From: Candidatus Anammoximicrobium sp.
GTDB taxonomy: Bacteria > Planctomycetota > Planctomycetia > Pirellulales > Pirellulaceae
DNA length: 37,852 nt
Assembly (NCBI GenBank): GCA_012515235.1
Contig: JAAYYU010000332.1
Coordinates: forward strand, 1 to 37,852
Direction of reading: 5' to 3'
Positions within the stretch are counted from its first letter, which is position 1; every line of letters starts with the position of its first letter. The notes under the pieces are model-generated. The model ran no database searches. It had not been told where the DNA came from and worked only from the letters and a program-made list of their open reading frames with translations. A program made the translations under genes and the position numbers. This document shows positions 7,615-15,801 of the stretch, piece by piece.

Positions 7615-8346
7615 CTACCGGCGGGACTGGCTGCTGTTTCCGTTTCCGTTGCTTTGCCGGTTGTCGCGATCCTCGTCATTGCTGGTGCTGGAGCCGTCCC
7701 CGCCCGTGGAGTTGCCATCGATACTCGATAGTCGGGGCGGCAAAAGGGAGCCGCGGTAGGCCTGCTCCACTTCATACACATACCACCCCTCTCCGCCGCG
7801 GGGCACGATTTTGGTCGTCAGGACTGGGCAAGGAGCCGTGTCGGGGGCGATCTGCGCGAGGCTGCGATACACGGACGCCACGCGCGCGGCGGTTTCTTCT
7901 TGGGTGGCAGCCTCCAGCACGTACACTTGCCGCCGGTGGGGTGGAACTTGGGTCAGGAGGTGATGCAGCTTGGCGTGGCCGGCGGTGGTCAGTTCATTCG
8001 TGGCGGGGTCGAACAGATAGTCGGTTAACGTGTTTTGCGCCTTCCAGCCGTTGTCGACCATTTGGCGGAAGGGGCGCCGCACCAATTCGCGGTCCTGGGG
8101 CACGAAAGGCTCCGGCCACACATTGACGCGGTTGCGGTGAAACTCGACCTGACTCCAGACCCTGTGCCACCAGTTTTCCAGAGCCATCTGGCCGCCCGTC
8201 GCTGGTTGCGTCGGCACAGGCTTCTCCTGGCCTCGCGACGAAACGGCGACGGCCAGCGCGAGCAGCACGCCAAGGAGTAAGATCTTCGACAAGGCCACAA
8301 TTCGACTCCACAAAGAGACGGGCGGGAATGCTTCCAGTTCATTCAT
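7615..8346 (-). CDS. Exported protein of unknown function in the tad cluster
   Basis: A 243-residue protein from ATG 8346, with no clear ribosome site. Residues 20-37 (SKILLLGVLLALAVAVSS) form a signal peptide or anchor. The middle has the sequence ELTTAGHAKLHHLLTQVPPH followed by QVYVLEAATQEETAARVASV. This resembles a small alpha/beta domain in which a repeated value is read out after a periplasmic 'OmpA-like' hairpin, but the match is not convincing. The last 35 residues are Ser/Asn/Gly/Asp-rich and disordered (GNSTGGDGSSTSNDEDRDN). The gene lies between tadC and the TPR lipoprotein on the same strand, 43 bases before the latter. I infer a role in the Tad envelope machinery, with no function assigned. 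Confidence 0.6.
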   Translation of the reverse strand: MNELEAFPPVSLWSRIVALSKILLLGVLLALAVAVSSRGQEKPVPTQPATGGQMALENWWHRVWSQVEFHRNRVNVWPEPFVPQDRELVRRPFRQMVDNGWKAQNTLTDYLFDPATNELTTAGHAKLHHLLTQVPPHRRQVYVLEAATQEETAARVASVYRSLAQIAPDTAPCPVLTTKIVPRGGEGWYVYEVEQAYRGSLLPPRLSSIDGNSTGGDGSSTSNDEDRDNRQSNGNGNSSQSRR

Positions 8347-8457
8347 CGGCCGATGCGCCGTGTGGCTGCGGCAGCCCCTGTGTAATCTGCAAGATTCGGG
8401 TTGTGCCGGTCGTGCGGGCGATAGCGCAGGTCGCGTATGCCTGTCGCGGCGGTCCCG

Positions 8458-9417
8458 TCAGCTGCCCATCATGGTGGGCAACAGGATGCGGATGATGTTG
8501 ATCGCGGCGGGCCCGACCAGCACCACGAAGATGGCCGGAAAGATGAACAGCACCAAAGGGAAAATCAGCTTGACGGCGCTCTTGGCGGCCCGTTCTTCGG
8601 CCATTTGCCGGCGGCGAATGCGCATGTGGTCGCCGTGATTGCGCAGCGCTTGTCCGATGCCGGTGCCGAATCGGCTGGCATGGATCAACACCGAAGCGAG
8701 GCTCCGCAGATCTTCCTCGCCGTTGCGCTCGCCCAGATCGCGGAACACCTGGACGCGCGTGATGCCCATTTGCAGATGGAGGTTCGACAACTCGAACTCG
8801 TGCGACACGGCCGGAAAGGATTTGCGCATTTCATCCGCCACTTTCCGCATCGCCTGATCCAGGCCCAGGCCGGCCTCGACGCACACGACCATCAGGTCGA
8901 TGGCATCCGGCAGGCCGAAAAACAGTTGTTCGTGTCTCCGCCGGGTGAGCAGGCGCAGACCGATGTCGGGCAAGAACATGCCGCCCCCGGTGTAGAAGAT
9001 GACCCGTGAAAGATGCGACGCGTCGAAGTGGCCGGCGAGCAGCAGCAGACCGCCGCCCAAGAGGAAGCCGGCCGTCAAGCCAATCACCTTCAAGGCCAGA
9101 AAGACCGTCTCGGCATAGTCGGACCGAAACCCAGCGTGGGACAGCCGCATCCGCAGCCGGCTGACGTCCTCGAGCTTGGTCGGCTGCAGCGGTTTGGCCA
9201 GTTGCGGCGTGGTCTTCTCTACCAAGCCCGAGAACACCGATGAAACACGGGCGAACAGCCCCGTGCCGGGCTCCGACGAGCGGGCGGCGCGTTCCAACTC
9301 ATCCAGGCGCTGGTCCACCCGGTGTTGGCGAGCATCCAACTGCTTCGAGACCAGCCAGATCGTGGCCGAGATAAAAAGGAAAACGCCAAGGCAGATGAGG
9401 ATTAACAAGCCCGTCAT
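8458..9417 (-). CDS. tadC: TadC-like type II/IV secretion platform protein (GspF family)
   Basis: A 319-residue integral membrane protein. ATG 9417 places a membrane helix at once (MTGLLILICLGVFLFISATI). A TTG at 9435 would add only six residues. The central helical region has the T2SSF pattern FGLPDAIDLMVVCVEAGLGL with DQAMRKVADEM, repeated in the second half, and the end has two further helices around LIFPLVLFIFPAIFVVLVGP. TadC pairs with TadB to form the inner-membrane platform that the TadA ATPase turns during pilus extension. The start lies about 25 bases after the tadB stop, so the genes form an operon in the order tadA-tadB-tadC. Confidence 0.85.
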   Translation of the reverse strand: MTGLLILICLGVFLFISATIWLVSKQLDARQHRVDQRLDELERAARSSEPGTGLFARVSSVFSGLVEKTTPQLAKPLQPTKLEDVSRLRMRLSHAGFRSDYAETVFLALKVIGLTAGFLLGGGLLLLAGHFDASHLSRVIFYTGGGMFLPDIGLRLLTRRRHEQLFFGLPDAIDLMVVCVEAGLGLDQAMRKVADEMRKSFPAVSHEFELSNLHLQMGITRVQVFRDLGERNGEEDLRSLASVLIHASRFGTGIGQALRNHGDHMRIRRRQMAEERAAKSAVKLIFPLVLFIFPAIFVVLVGPAAINIIRILLPTMMGS

Positions 9418-9442
9418 GAGTTCACCGAATCGCAAAAGGGGC

Positions 9443-10426
9443 TCAGATTTTGATGTCGACGATCTTCTTGATCACGATGGCGCCGATGATCTGCAGCACG
9501 ATCGCCGTCAGCATCATCCACTGGCCCAGAGGATCGTAGAACAGGATCATCAGGTACGCGGGATTCCGAATGTACATGAAGATGCCCAGGGCGATCGGCA
9601 TGGCCAGCAGGACCACGCCGGACAGTCGCCCTTCGCCGGTCAGCGCCTTGACCTGAGAGCGGATTTGGAACCGTTGCCGGATCAAGCGGGCGATCTTGTC
9701 CAGGACCTCCGCCGTGTCGCCGCCCGTCTGCCGCTGCAGCACGACCGCATTCACGAAGAACCGGAGATCGAGGTTGGGAACGCGAAACGTCAGGTTCTCG
9801 AGCGTATCCTCTACGGACACGCCCAGGGCCTGTTGCTGGTAACAGCGATGGAATTCCGCTGCGATGGGTTCCGCCATTTCTTCGCCGATCAACCGCAGGC
9901 CGTCGGCCAGGCTGTGCCCGGCGCGCAGCGAGCGGGCGAGCAAGTCCATCGCATCCGGCATTTGGCTCTCGAACTTCCCCAGCCGCTGGCGGCGTTTCCA
10001 GAACAGCCATAGCAGCGGTATGGCCCCGGCGGCGCAAGCCCCCAGGGGAGCTGCAAAGACGGCCGCCTGCGTCGCGGCCCCCAGCAGGCCGCCGAGGACC
10101 GCCAGCAGGGCCGAAAGCGACACCAGCTGCAGCGGCGTGATGCCAACGCCGGCCTGGCGTATGAACAGACGCAGATCGAGAACTTGCGCCAGCCGCTGTT
10201 CCCACGGCGGCAACTGCTCGTCCTCGGCCGGCAGGACCATCTGCTCGCCGATGTTCTCGGCGCCATCCCAAGTCGTTTCCAGGGTCGACTTGACAAGCGC
10301 GTCCAAGCGGGCTTCGGCGGTGCTCCCGCGGCGCGTCTGAAGCAGCGACAGGCACCCTGCGGTCAGTGCCGCGACCCCGCAGAAGGCGGCTGCAATCGTA
10401 ATGATCGTGAGTGGTGTCAGGGCCAT
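9443..10426 (-). CDS. tadB: TadB-like type II/IV secretion platform protein (GspF family)
   Basis: A 327-residue membrane protein from ATG 10426, with GGAGG eight bases upstream. An N-terminal helix (TIITIAAAFCGVAALTAGCL) is followed by a cytoplasmic linker and two helices around residues 100-140. The GspF-type domain comes next, with SQMPDAMDLLARSLRAGHSL, RVPNLDLRFFVNAVVLQRQTGGD and LDKIARLIRQRFQIRSQVKA. Two helices close the protein. The motif set is typical of TadB, the partner of TadC. It starts 84 bases after the tadA stop. Confidence 0.87.
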   Translation of the reverse strand: MALTPLTIITIAAAFCGVAALTAGCLSLLQTRRGSTAEARLDALVKSTLETTWDGAENIGEQMVLPAEDEQLPPWEQRLAQVLDLRLFIRQAGVGITPLQLVSLSALLAVLGGLLGAATQAAVFAAPLGACAAGAIPLLWLFWKRRQRLGKFESQMPDAMDLLARSLRAGHSLADGLRLIGEEMAEPIAAEFHRCYQQQALGVSVEDTLENLTFRVPNLDLRFFVNAVVLQRQTGGDTAEVLDKIARLIRQRFQIRSQVKALTGEGRLSGVVLLAMPIALGIFMYIRNPAYLMILFYDPLGQWMMLTAIVLQIIGAIVIKKIVDIKI

Positions 10427-10510
10427 GCCTGCCTCCGCTGCGGAAGGTCAAAACAACTGCCGCCTGAGTCCCCCCGCGGGGCGGCTGGCTGGCGGCGGTC
10501 TGGTTGGTCA

Positions 10511-11854
10511 TCAGTCGCGCATCATGATTCGTTGACGGAAGATGTTGGCCGGCAAGCGGACGCCGGCGGCCTCCAACTTGGGCATGAACGTCGGCCGGAC
10601 GCCCGTCGCCTGAAAATGGCCGCGGGCGCGGCCGTTCTCGTCGATCCCTTCCTGGACGTACAAAAACACGTCTTGCATGACGACGGTGTCCTGTTCCATG
10701 CCCACGACCTCCGTGACGTGCGTCACCCGCCGCGGACCGCCCTGCAGCCGGCAGACTTGAATGATCAGGTCCACCGCGCTGGCGACCTGCTGCCGCATCG
10801 CCTTGATGGGCAGTTCAAAGCCGTTCATCATGACCATGGTCTCGATGCGAGCGACGGCGTCCCGCGGCGAGTTGGCGTGGATGGTGGTCAGCGAGCCGTC
10901 GTGGCCCGTGTTCATGGCCTGCAGCATGTCCAGCGTTTCTGGCCCGCGGCACTCGCCGATGATGATCCGTTCCGGCCGCATGCGCAAGGCGTTGCGGACC
11001 AGTTCCGTGGCGCGGACTTCGCCGCGCCCTTCGATGTTCGGCGGACGCGTCTCCAGCCGCACGATGTGCTCCTGCTGCAACTGCAACTCGGCAGCGTCCT
11101 CGATCGTGACGATGCGGTCCTCGTTGGAGATGAAACTGGACAACACGTTCAAGAGGGTCGTTTTTCCGGAGCCGGTGCCGCCGGAGATGATGACGTTCAG
11201 TCGGGCCTTGATGGCCCCCTCGAGCAGCATCACCATCTCGGGCGTAAAGGCGCGGAGGTTCAGCAGGTTTTCCAGCTTCAGCGGATTGACGCCAAAGCGG
11301 CGAATCGAGACGGCCGGTCCGTCCAGGGCCAGCGGCGGAATGATGGCGTTCACGCGCGAGCCGTCCGGCAAGCGGGCGTCCACCATCGGACAGGTTTCGT
11401 CGACCCGCCGCCCGACGCGGGACACAATGCGGTCGATGATCTGCAGCAGTTGGGCATTGTCGCGAAACTCGACGTTGGTCCGATGCATCCGGCCCTGTCG
11501 CTCCACGTACACGTTCTTCGGGCCGTTGATCAGGATGTCGTTGATGGTGTGGTCTTTGAGCAGCATCTCCAGCGGCCCCAAGCCTAACGCCTGGTCCAGC
11601 ACCTCCTCGATCAGCCGCTCTCGCTCCTGGCGGTTCAGCAGCGTCTCTTCCAGGTCGCACAGGTGCTCGACCACCATGCGGATCTCGCGGCGCAGCGTCT
11701 CGCCCTCGATTCCGCCGATGCGGTTCAAGTCGAGCTTGTCCACTAGCTTGTTGTGAATGCGTTCCTTGATGTCTTCAAACGACTCGTCCGAGAGCACGGC
11801 CAATCGCCGCGAAGGCGGCGCTCCGGCAGAGGTCGCATTGCCAGGGGTGTTCAT
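10511..11854 (-). CDS. tadA: TadA/CpaF-family pilus assembly ATPase
   Basis: A 447-residue secretion ATPase. Residues about 20-90 form the coiled N-terminal domain. The Walker A motif is SGGTGSGKTT at 224-233, the Asp-box region follows with IVTIEDAAELQLQ, and the Walker B region is PERIIIGECRG (294-304). GHDGSLTTIHANSPRDA follows. These are the signatures of the CpaF/TadA group, which powers Tad pilus assembly from the cytoplasmic face. I chose ATG 11854. A TTG at 11875 in the same frame would add seven residues but has no ribosome site. It is the first gene of the minus-strand tad operon, with a possible promoter at 11899-11926. Flp pilin, TadZ and secretin genes are not in the window. Confidence 0.9.
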   Translation of the reverse strand: MNTPGNATSAGAPPSRRLAVLSDESFEDIKERIHNKLVDKLDLNRIGGIEGETLRREIRMVVEHLCDLEETLLNRQERERLIEEVLDQALGLGPLEMLLKDHTINDILINGPKNVYVERQGRMHRTNVEFRDNAQLLQIIDRIVSRVGRRVDETCPMVDARLPDGSRVNAIIPPLALDGPAVSIRRFGVNPLKLENLLNLRAFTPEMVMLLEGAIKARLNVIISGGTGSGKTTLLNVLSSFISNEDRIVTIEDAAELQLQQEHIVRLETRPPNIEGRGEVRATELVRNALRMRPERIIIGECRGPETLDMLQAMNTGHDGSLTTIHANSPRDAVARIETMVMMNGFELPIKAMRQQVASAVDLIIQVCRLQGGPRRVTHVTEVVGMEQDTVVMQDVFLYVQEGIDENGRARGHFQATGVRPTFMPKLEAAGVRLPANIFRQRIMMRD

Positions 11855-11898
11855 GCTTGTTTCCAGGGATGGCAAAGGCCGAAAAGGTTGCTTTTTCT

Positions 11899-11926
11899 CT
11901 CATAAATTACCGGTAACGGTACTCAA
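11899..11926 (-). promoter_or_regulatory. Candidate sigma70-type promoter for the tad operon
   Basis: On the minus strand TTGAGT (11926-11921) is followed after 16 bases by TATGAG (11904-11899), about 45 bases before the tadA ATG. The stretch is one of the few AT-rich patches in a GC-rich region and overlaps a TACCGGTAACGGTA sequence. Each box matches the consensus at only four of six positions. Confidence 0.35.
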
Positions 11927-12011
11927 ACATAGCTTACGGAAACAACGCCCGGCGCTCTTCTTCCCGGCGAAACGGGGCGGAACTAGACCCGCAAGGCTGG
12001 GATTCGCGTTT

Positions 12012-12060
12012 GGTCGGACCCCAAAACGCGGGCGGGAACGCCCATTTTGCCGATCCGACC
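12012..12060. promoter_or_regulatory. Long imperfect hairpin with GGAA loop
   Basis: Nested complementary arms form a 49-base structure: GGTCGGA (12012-12018) with TCCGACC (12054-12060), CAAAA (12022-12026) with TTTTG (12045-12049), and GGGCG (12030-12034) with CGCCC (12039-12043) around the tetraloop GGAA, which has the GNRA form. Small internal loops separate the three stems. It lies 116 bases before the lipoprotein start and would be in its 5' leader if transcription begins upstream. It has no T-run, so it is not an ordinary terminator. Confidence 0.5.
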
Positions 12061-12175
12061 GTTTCTGCCGATTGCGTGGGCAGCGGAGCTTTCGTAACAT
12101 GCTTCTCTGGGCCCCCTCGTCGCCCGAACGTTTTGCGCCGTGTCAACGACCTCGCTTTGCCGTAAGGAATTGGCC

Positions 12176-12598
12176 ATGTATCGTCTGTGCGTTCTTTTTC
12201 CCATCGCGTTTGGGGTTCTGGTTTCGTCCGGTTGCGGATCGGCCCGGATCAAGGAACTGACGGCCGAGGTCGAGAGCCTCAAAGCCCAAGCCGCGCAAGC
12301 CGAGGCGGAAAAGGCGCGGCTGGAAACGGAGTTGGCCGACGCGCAGAAATCGCAACAGCAGATCGCCGCGATCAAGAAGGGCTACGAAGACGCCCGCCAG
12401 CAATTCGCGGCCCAGATGAAGTCGCTGGCTCCCCTGCTGGGAGACGTGGGATCGCCCCTGCCGCCCTTCGAGGGCTTGGCCGACAGCAGTTGGGTGGGCA
12501 AACTCGCGCCCGGCGCCAAACTGGCGCCGAACGCCAAGGAACTGGAGAACGTCCTAAAGGGGCTTCTGGGCGACCAAGGCGCCAAGCCGTCGCCGTAA
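12176..12598 (+). CDS. Coiled-coil lipoprotein of unknown function
   Basis: A 140-residue protein from ATG 12176, with AAGGAA eight bases upstream. The signal ends GVLVSSGC (Cys20), a lipobox, so it should be attached to a membrane. Residues about 25-85 form a heptad-patterned coiled coil rich in Ala, Glu, Lys and Gln (LTAEVESLKAQAAQAEAEKA). The remainder is Pro/Gly/Leu-rich. It resembles small Lpp/SlyB-like or SPOR-associated lipoproteins in style only. A GTG at 12140 would place extra residues before the lipoprotein signal and is less likely. The gene stands alone, divergent from tadA. Confidence 0.7.
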   Translation: MYRLCVLFPIAFGVLVSSGCGSARIKELTAEVESLKAQAAQAEAEKARLETELADAQKSQQQIAAIKKGYEDARQQFAAQMKSLAPLLGDVGSPLPPFEGLADSSWVGKLAPGAKLAPNAKELENVLKGLLGDQGAKPSP

Positions 12599-12678
12599 CG
12601 CTGTAAGCGGCGAACAGCTGGTGCGCCGGCCCGCGCCACAGCCGGCATTCCCGTCCGCGACGGCCGGCCCGAAATAAC

Positions 12679-12710
12679 TGCCGGCCCGGACCGAATGCCG
12701 GCCCGGACCG
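12679..12710. repeat. 15-bp direct repeat in convergent spacer
   Basis: TGCCGGCCCGGACCG occurs at 12679-12693 and again at 12696-12710, separated by AA, in the 141-base gap between two converging genes. Several GCCGGC palindromes lie around it. It may be part of a transcription end region, but there is no T-run. Confidence 0.6.
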
Positions 12711-12739
12711 TGACGGTCGCCTTCGCCGTCCTGGCTCGC

Positions 12740-14212
12740 TCAGTTCGCGGCGCTGGGCGAGTTGTACACTTCGATCGTCGCCAGCGTGGGGCAGGCCAGG
12801 CACTTGGTCAGCTTGACGCGCAGGCGGTCGGCCTGGACGCGATCCATGCGGAGGATCCGGCGGGGGCCGATGGTTTGGGCCTGGGCGAGCGTTTGCCACT
12901 GGCCGCCCACGCGGGCTGCGACTTCAAACGCTTCCACACGCTGGCCCAGCGGGATGTGCTCCTGGAGCCGCACCCGATCAAACTCGACCTTTCCGCCGAG
13001 ATCCACCTCCAGCGTCGCCTCGCGGACGTCGTCGTCCGCCGCCCAGTACGTGCGGCGGTCGCCGTCGGTCACCCGTCGCGCGTCAAAGCACTCGGCCCCG
13101 CTCCGGACGTTGCTGGCGGTGACCGGCTTGCCCCGCGCCAGGTCGGTACGAAAGGTGTCCTGCAGGACCCGGCCGAGTTCAAGCAGTCGAGCGACGTCGT
13201 TTTCGTGAAACAAGCCTCGCCGGTCCGGCGGGATGTTCAGCAGCAGATTGCAGCCTTGGCCGACGCTCGCGTAGTAGATCTCCAGCAACTGGTCCAGCGT
13301 TTTGACTTTGTCGTTCTGCGACTCGTGCCAGAACCATCCGGGCCGGATCGACACGTCGCATTCGGCCGGCACCCAATGCGTGCCGCCCCGGTCGCCGTGC
13401 CACAGCGACTCCTTGACCGAGATGCCCGGCCAGCGGCCTTCGCGATCGAACGTGGCCCAATTCGGATCGTAGCCCAGGCCCCGTTCGTTGCCCACCCAGC
13501 GGATGTCCGGGCCGCCGTCGCTGAAGCGGATGCAGCCGGGTTGCAGTTCGCGGACCAGAGCCCAGGCCTGCGGCCATTCGTAGTACGTGCGGTTGTCGAT
13601 CGTCCGCCGCTCGTTGGCGCCGCCGTAGTAGCCGGTTCCGCCGTTGGCCCCGTCGTACCAGGTTTCAAAGATCTCGCCGTAGTTGGTCAGCAACTCCCGC
13701 AGTTGATTGCGGTAGTACTGGACATAGGCCGGCCGGGCGTACTGGGCGTGGTTCCGGTCCCAGGGCGACAGATACGCGCCGAACTTCAGGCCGTGCTTGC
13801 GGCAGGCGTCGGCGCACGCTTTCACGACGTCGCCCTGGCCGTTTTTCCACGGCGAGTTCTTCACCGAGTGCTCCGTGTATCGGCTCGGCCACAGGCAGAA
13901 ACCATCGTGATGTTTGGCGGTGAGGATCAGCCCCTTCATGCCGGATTCCTTGGCGACGCGCGCCCACTGTTCGGCGTCCAAGTGGCCGGGATTGAACCGT
14001 TGCGGCGATTCGTCGCCGTTGCCCCATTCGCGGTCGGTGAAGGTGTTCAGCGTGAAGTGAATGAAGCCGTAGTATTCCAATTCGTGCCAGGCCAGATGGG
14101 CGTCCGTCGGCAACGCGCCGAACGGTTGCGGCGGCGCGGCCGACTCAACGGCCGGCGCGGCGCCGGCAAACAGCAACGGGAGCATGGCGGCAAAACAACA
14201 GGCTCGCATCAT
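12740..14212 (-). CDS. Secreted GH29 alpha-L-fucosidase with F5/8 type C-like domain
   Basis: A 490-residue protein from ATG 14212, the first of two adjacent Met codons, with a signal peptide (CCFAAMLPLLFAGAAPAVES). The GH29 barrel shows YYGFIHFTLNTFTDREWG, GLILTAKHHDGFCLWPSRYT, GDVVKACADACRKHGLKFG and FETWYDGANGG. Asp187 in WYDGAN is the expected nucleophile of the GH29-B type. Enzymes of this group release terminal fucose, often alpha-1,3/1,4-linked, in the periplasm or outside the cell. Residues about 360-490 resemble an F5/8 type C (discoidin) sugar-binding domain (NVRSGAECFDARRVTDGDRR). The gene lies beside an alpha/beta hydrolase transcribed in the opposite direction, which would fit joint use of a fucosylated, acylated glycan. 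The start has no clear ribosome site. Confidence 0.87.
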   Translation of the reverse strand: MMRACCFAAMLPLLFAGAAPAVESAAPPQPFGALPTDAHLAWHELEYYGFIHFTLNTFTDREWGNGDESPQRFNPGHLDAEQWARVAKESGMKGLILTAKHHDGFCLWPSRYTEHSVKNSPWKNGQGDVVKACADACRKHGLKFGAYLSPWDRNHAQYARPAYVQYYRNQLRELLTNYGEIFETWYDGANGGTGYYGGANERRTIDNRTYYEWPQAWALVRELQPGCIRFSDGGPDIRWVGNERGLGYDPNWATFDREGRWPGISVKESLWHGDRGGTHWVPAECDVSIRPGWFWHESQNDKVKTLDQLLEIYYASVGQGCNLLLNIPPDRRGLFHENDVARLLELGRVLQDTFRTDLARGKPVTASNVRSGAECFDARRVTDGDRRTYWAADDDVREATLEVDLGGKVEFDRVRLQEHIPLGQRVEAFEVAARVGGQWQTLAQAQTIGPRRILRMDRVQADRLRVKLTKCLACPTLATIEVYNSPSAAN

Positions 14213-14483
14213 GGTGACACCATCGGGTTGGAGGTTGCGCCGCTTTGCCACCCGACTTGTCCCGGTGGTTGCGCGGCTCGGGCAACCCATTACTTTGCCA
14301 AACGCCAGGCCGCACGACAAGAGACGAGGCCCCGGAACATGGCCGACACCGTGCGCGATCCGGCGTCCTGGCGGTTGTCGCCGGAGGCGGTTGGTCCTAA
14401 ACTGCCTGCTGCGTCCCGACCGTCGTCTCGACTTGAAAGCCCCCAGCACCGCCGTCCAGTCCTTGCACGAGGAGGTTCACCCG

Positions 14484-15701
14484 ATGCGCAAAGCGACGAA
14501 TGGTCCCACGAATCACAACCCCCGGCGCCTCGAACGCCACAACCCGCTGACCGTGACGGCTCGGTTGCTTGTCGCGGCGCTCTTGCTGCTGCTGATGGCG
14601 GGCGCGGCCACCGCGGCCGACCCGCCCCCGCGGATGCGTTCCGACCCGCCGCCGATCGTCTCGTCCTGGGACGATCTGCTGGAAGGCGTCCAGACGCCGG
14701 AGGATTGGCAGGCTCGCCGCCAGGTTCTCCAGCAGCGCTACCTGGAATTGATCCGCGACGATCGCAAGCCGGCCAAGCCGCCGCTGGACCTGCAAGTGCA
14801 CGAGACGGTCGAGGTGAAAGGGACCTATCGCCGGCAACTGATCAGCTACAACGTGGAGCAGGACGAACGGGCGCACGCCTACCTCGGCATTCCGCTGAAG
14901 TTGGACGGCAAGGCCCCGGCGATCGTGGCCCTGCACGGCACCACGGCCCAGGGAAAGGAACAGACGGCCGGACTGAGCGGCAATCCGGACAAGGCCTGGC
15001 TCGATCAACTCTGCCGCCGCGGCTACGTGGTGATCGCCCCCGATCATTTCGTTTCCGGGCACCGCATTCCGCCGGAAGGCCCTTACGAAACGGCCCGCTT
15101 CTACCAGAAGCATCCGGAGTGGACCGCGGTGGGCAAGTTCACGTACGAGCACGCGATCGCGATCGACGTGCTGCAATCGCTGGCGGAGGTCGATCCGGAA
15201 CGGATCGGGGCCCTGGGGCACTCGCTGGGCGGGCACGGCACGTACTTCCTGGCGGCCTACGACCAGCGCATCAAGGCCTCGGCGTGCAACTGCGGAGCCA
15301 CGTTCTTCCGGCATAACCGGCGCGTCGAGGGCTGGTCCCGCGACCGTTGGTACGTGTACCTCAAGCCGCTGCGAGCGGGTCTGCTGGAGGGCAAGTTGCC
15401 GCCGATCGACATGCACGAGATCATCGCCCTGATCGCGCCCCGCCCGTTCCTGGACCTGGCGGGGCTAAACGACGGCGATCCACTCACCCAGCGGCAGCGG
15501 GCGCTGATGCTGCTGCGGATCATGGACGTGTACGAGCTGGAAAAGGCGCCTCAGAACTTCGCCTTCTACCTGCACGGCCGAGGACACAGTGTGGCGCACG
15601 AATCGCGCGAACTGATCTTCGGCTGGATGGACGTGCACCTGAAGCCGGCCGAGGTGACGCAAACGCGATTGTTGACGGAGCAGGCCGACGCACCGAAGTG
15701 A
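14484..15701 (+). CDS. Secreted alpha/beta hydrolase (dienelactone-hydrolase/acetyl-esterase-like)
   Basis: A 405-residue protein from ATG 14484, with GAGGAGG eight bases upstream. A signal or anchor helix spans residues about 25-45 (ARLLVAALLLLLMAGAATAA). The core has AIVALHGTTAQ (oxyanion region), the nucleophile elbow GHSLGGHG (Ser247), LDLAGLNDGDP (candidate Asp at 330 or 332) and HGRGHSVAHE (candidate His368). This is the order of the catalytic triad in the large planctomycete family of exported esterase-like hydrolases annotated as acetyl xylan esterase or dienelactone hydrolase. The substrate cannot be read from the sequence. It is divergent from the fucosidase gene and 100 bases before the Tat-exported DUF1284-like gene. 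Confidence 0.8.
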   Translation: MRKATNGPTNHNPRRLERHNPLTVTARLLVAALLLLLMAGAATAADPPPRMRSDPPPIVSSWDDLLEGVQTPEDWQARRQVLQQRYLELIRDDRKPAKPPLDLQVHETVEVKGTYRRQLISYNVEQDERAHAYLGIPLKLDGKAPAIVALHGTTAQGKEQTAGLSGNPDKAWLDQLCRRGYVVIAPDHFVSGHRIPPEGPYETARFYQKHPEWTAVGKFTYEHAIAIDVLQSLAEVDPERIGALGHSLGGHGTYFLAAYDQRIKASACNCGATFFRHNRRVEGWSRDRWYVYLKPLRAGLLEGKLPPIDMHEIIALIAPRPFLDLAGLNDGDPLTQRQRALMLLRIMDVYELEKAPQNFAFYLHGRGHSVAHESRELIFGWMDVHLKPAEVTQTRLLTEQADAPK

Positions 15702-15801
15702 GGGTGATGCTCGACCTGCGGATCGGGACACCTCGAAATCGTTTGAGATCGGCGCCGGGACGGTTGCCCCTGGTCACGCGACGAACCTTGGGAGGACGAT
15801 C

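Larger units (their letters stand above)
11855..12175. other. Divergent spacer between tadA and a lipoprotein gene
   Basis: These 321 bases have no gene. They hold the candidate tad promoter (11899-11926), a TACCGGTA palindrome beside it, and the long hairpin at 12012-12060. I see no convincing -10/-35 pair for the plus-strand lipoprotein gene. Confidence 0.7.

Noticed and set aside
12695..15316. Plus-strand open frame of 873 codons opposite the fucosidase gene
   Set aside because: It has no start signal, its sequence is low in order and Arg/Val/Ala-rich, and the minus strand carries the clear GH29 motifs. It is a high-GC shadow.
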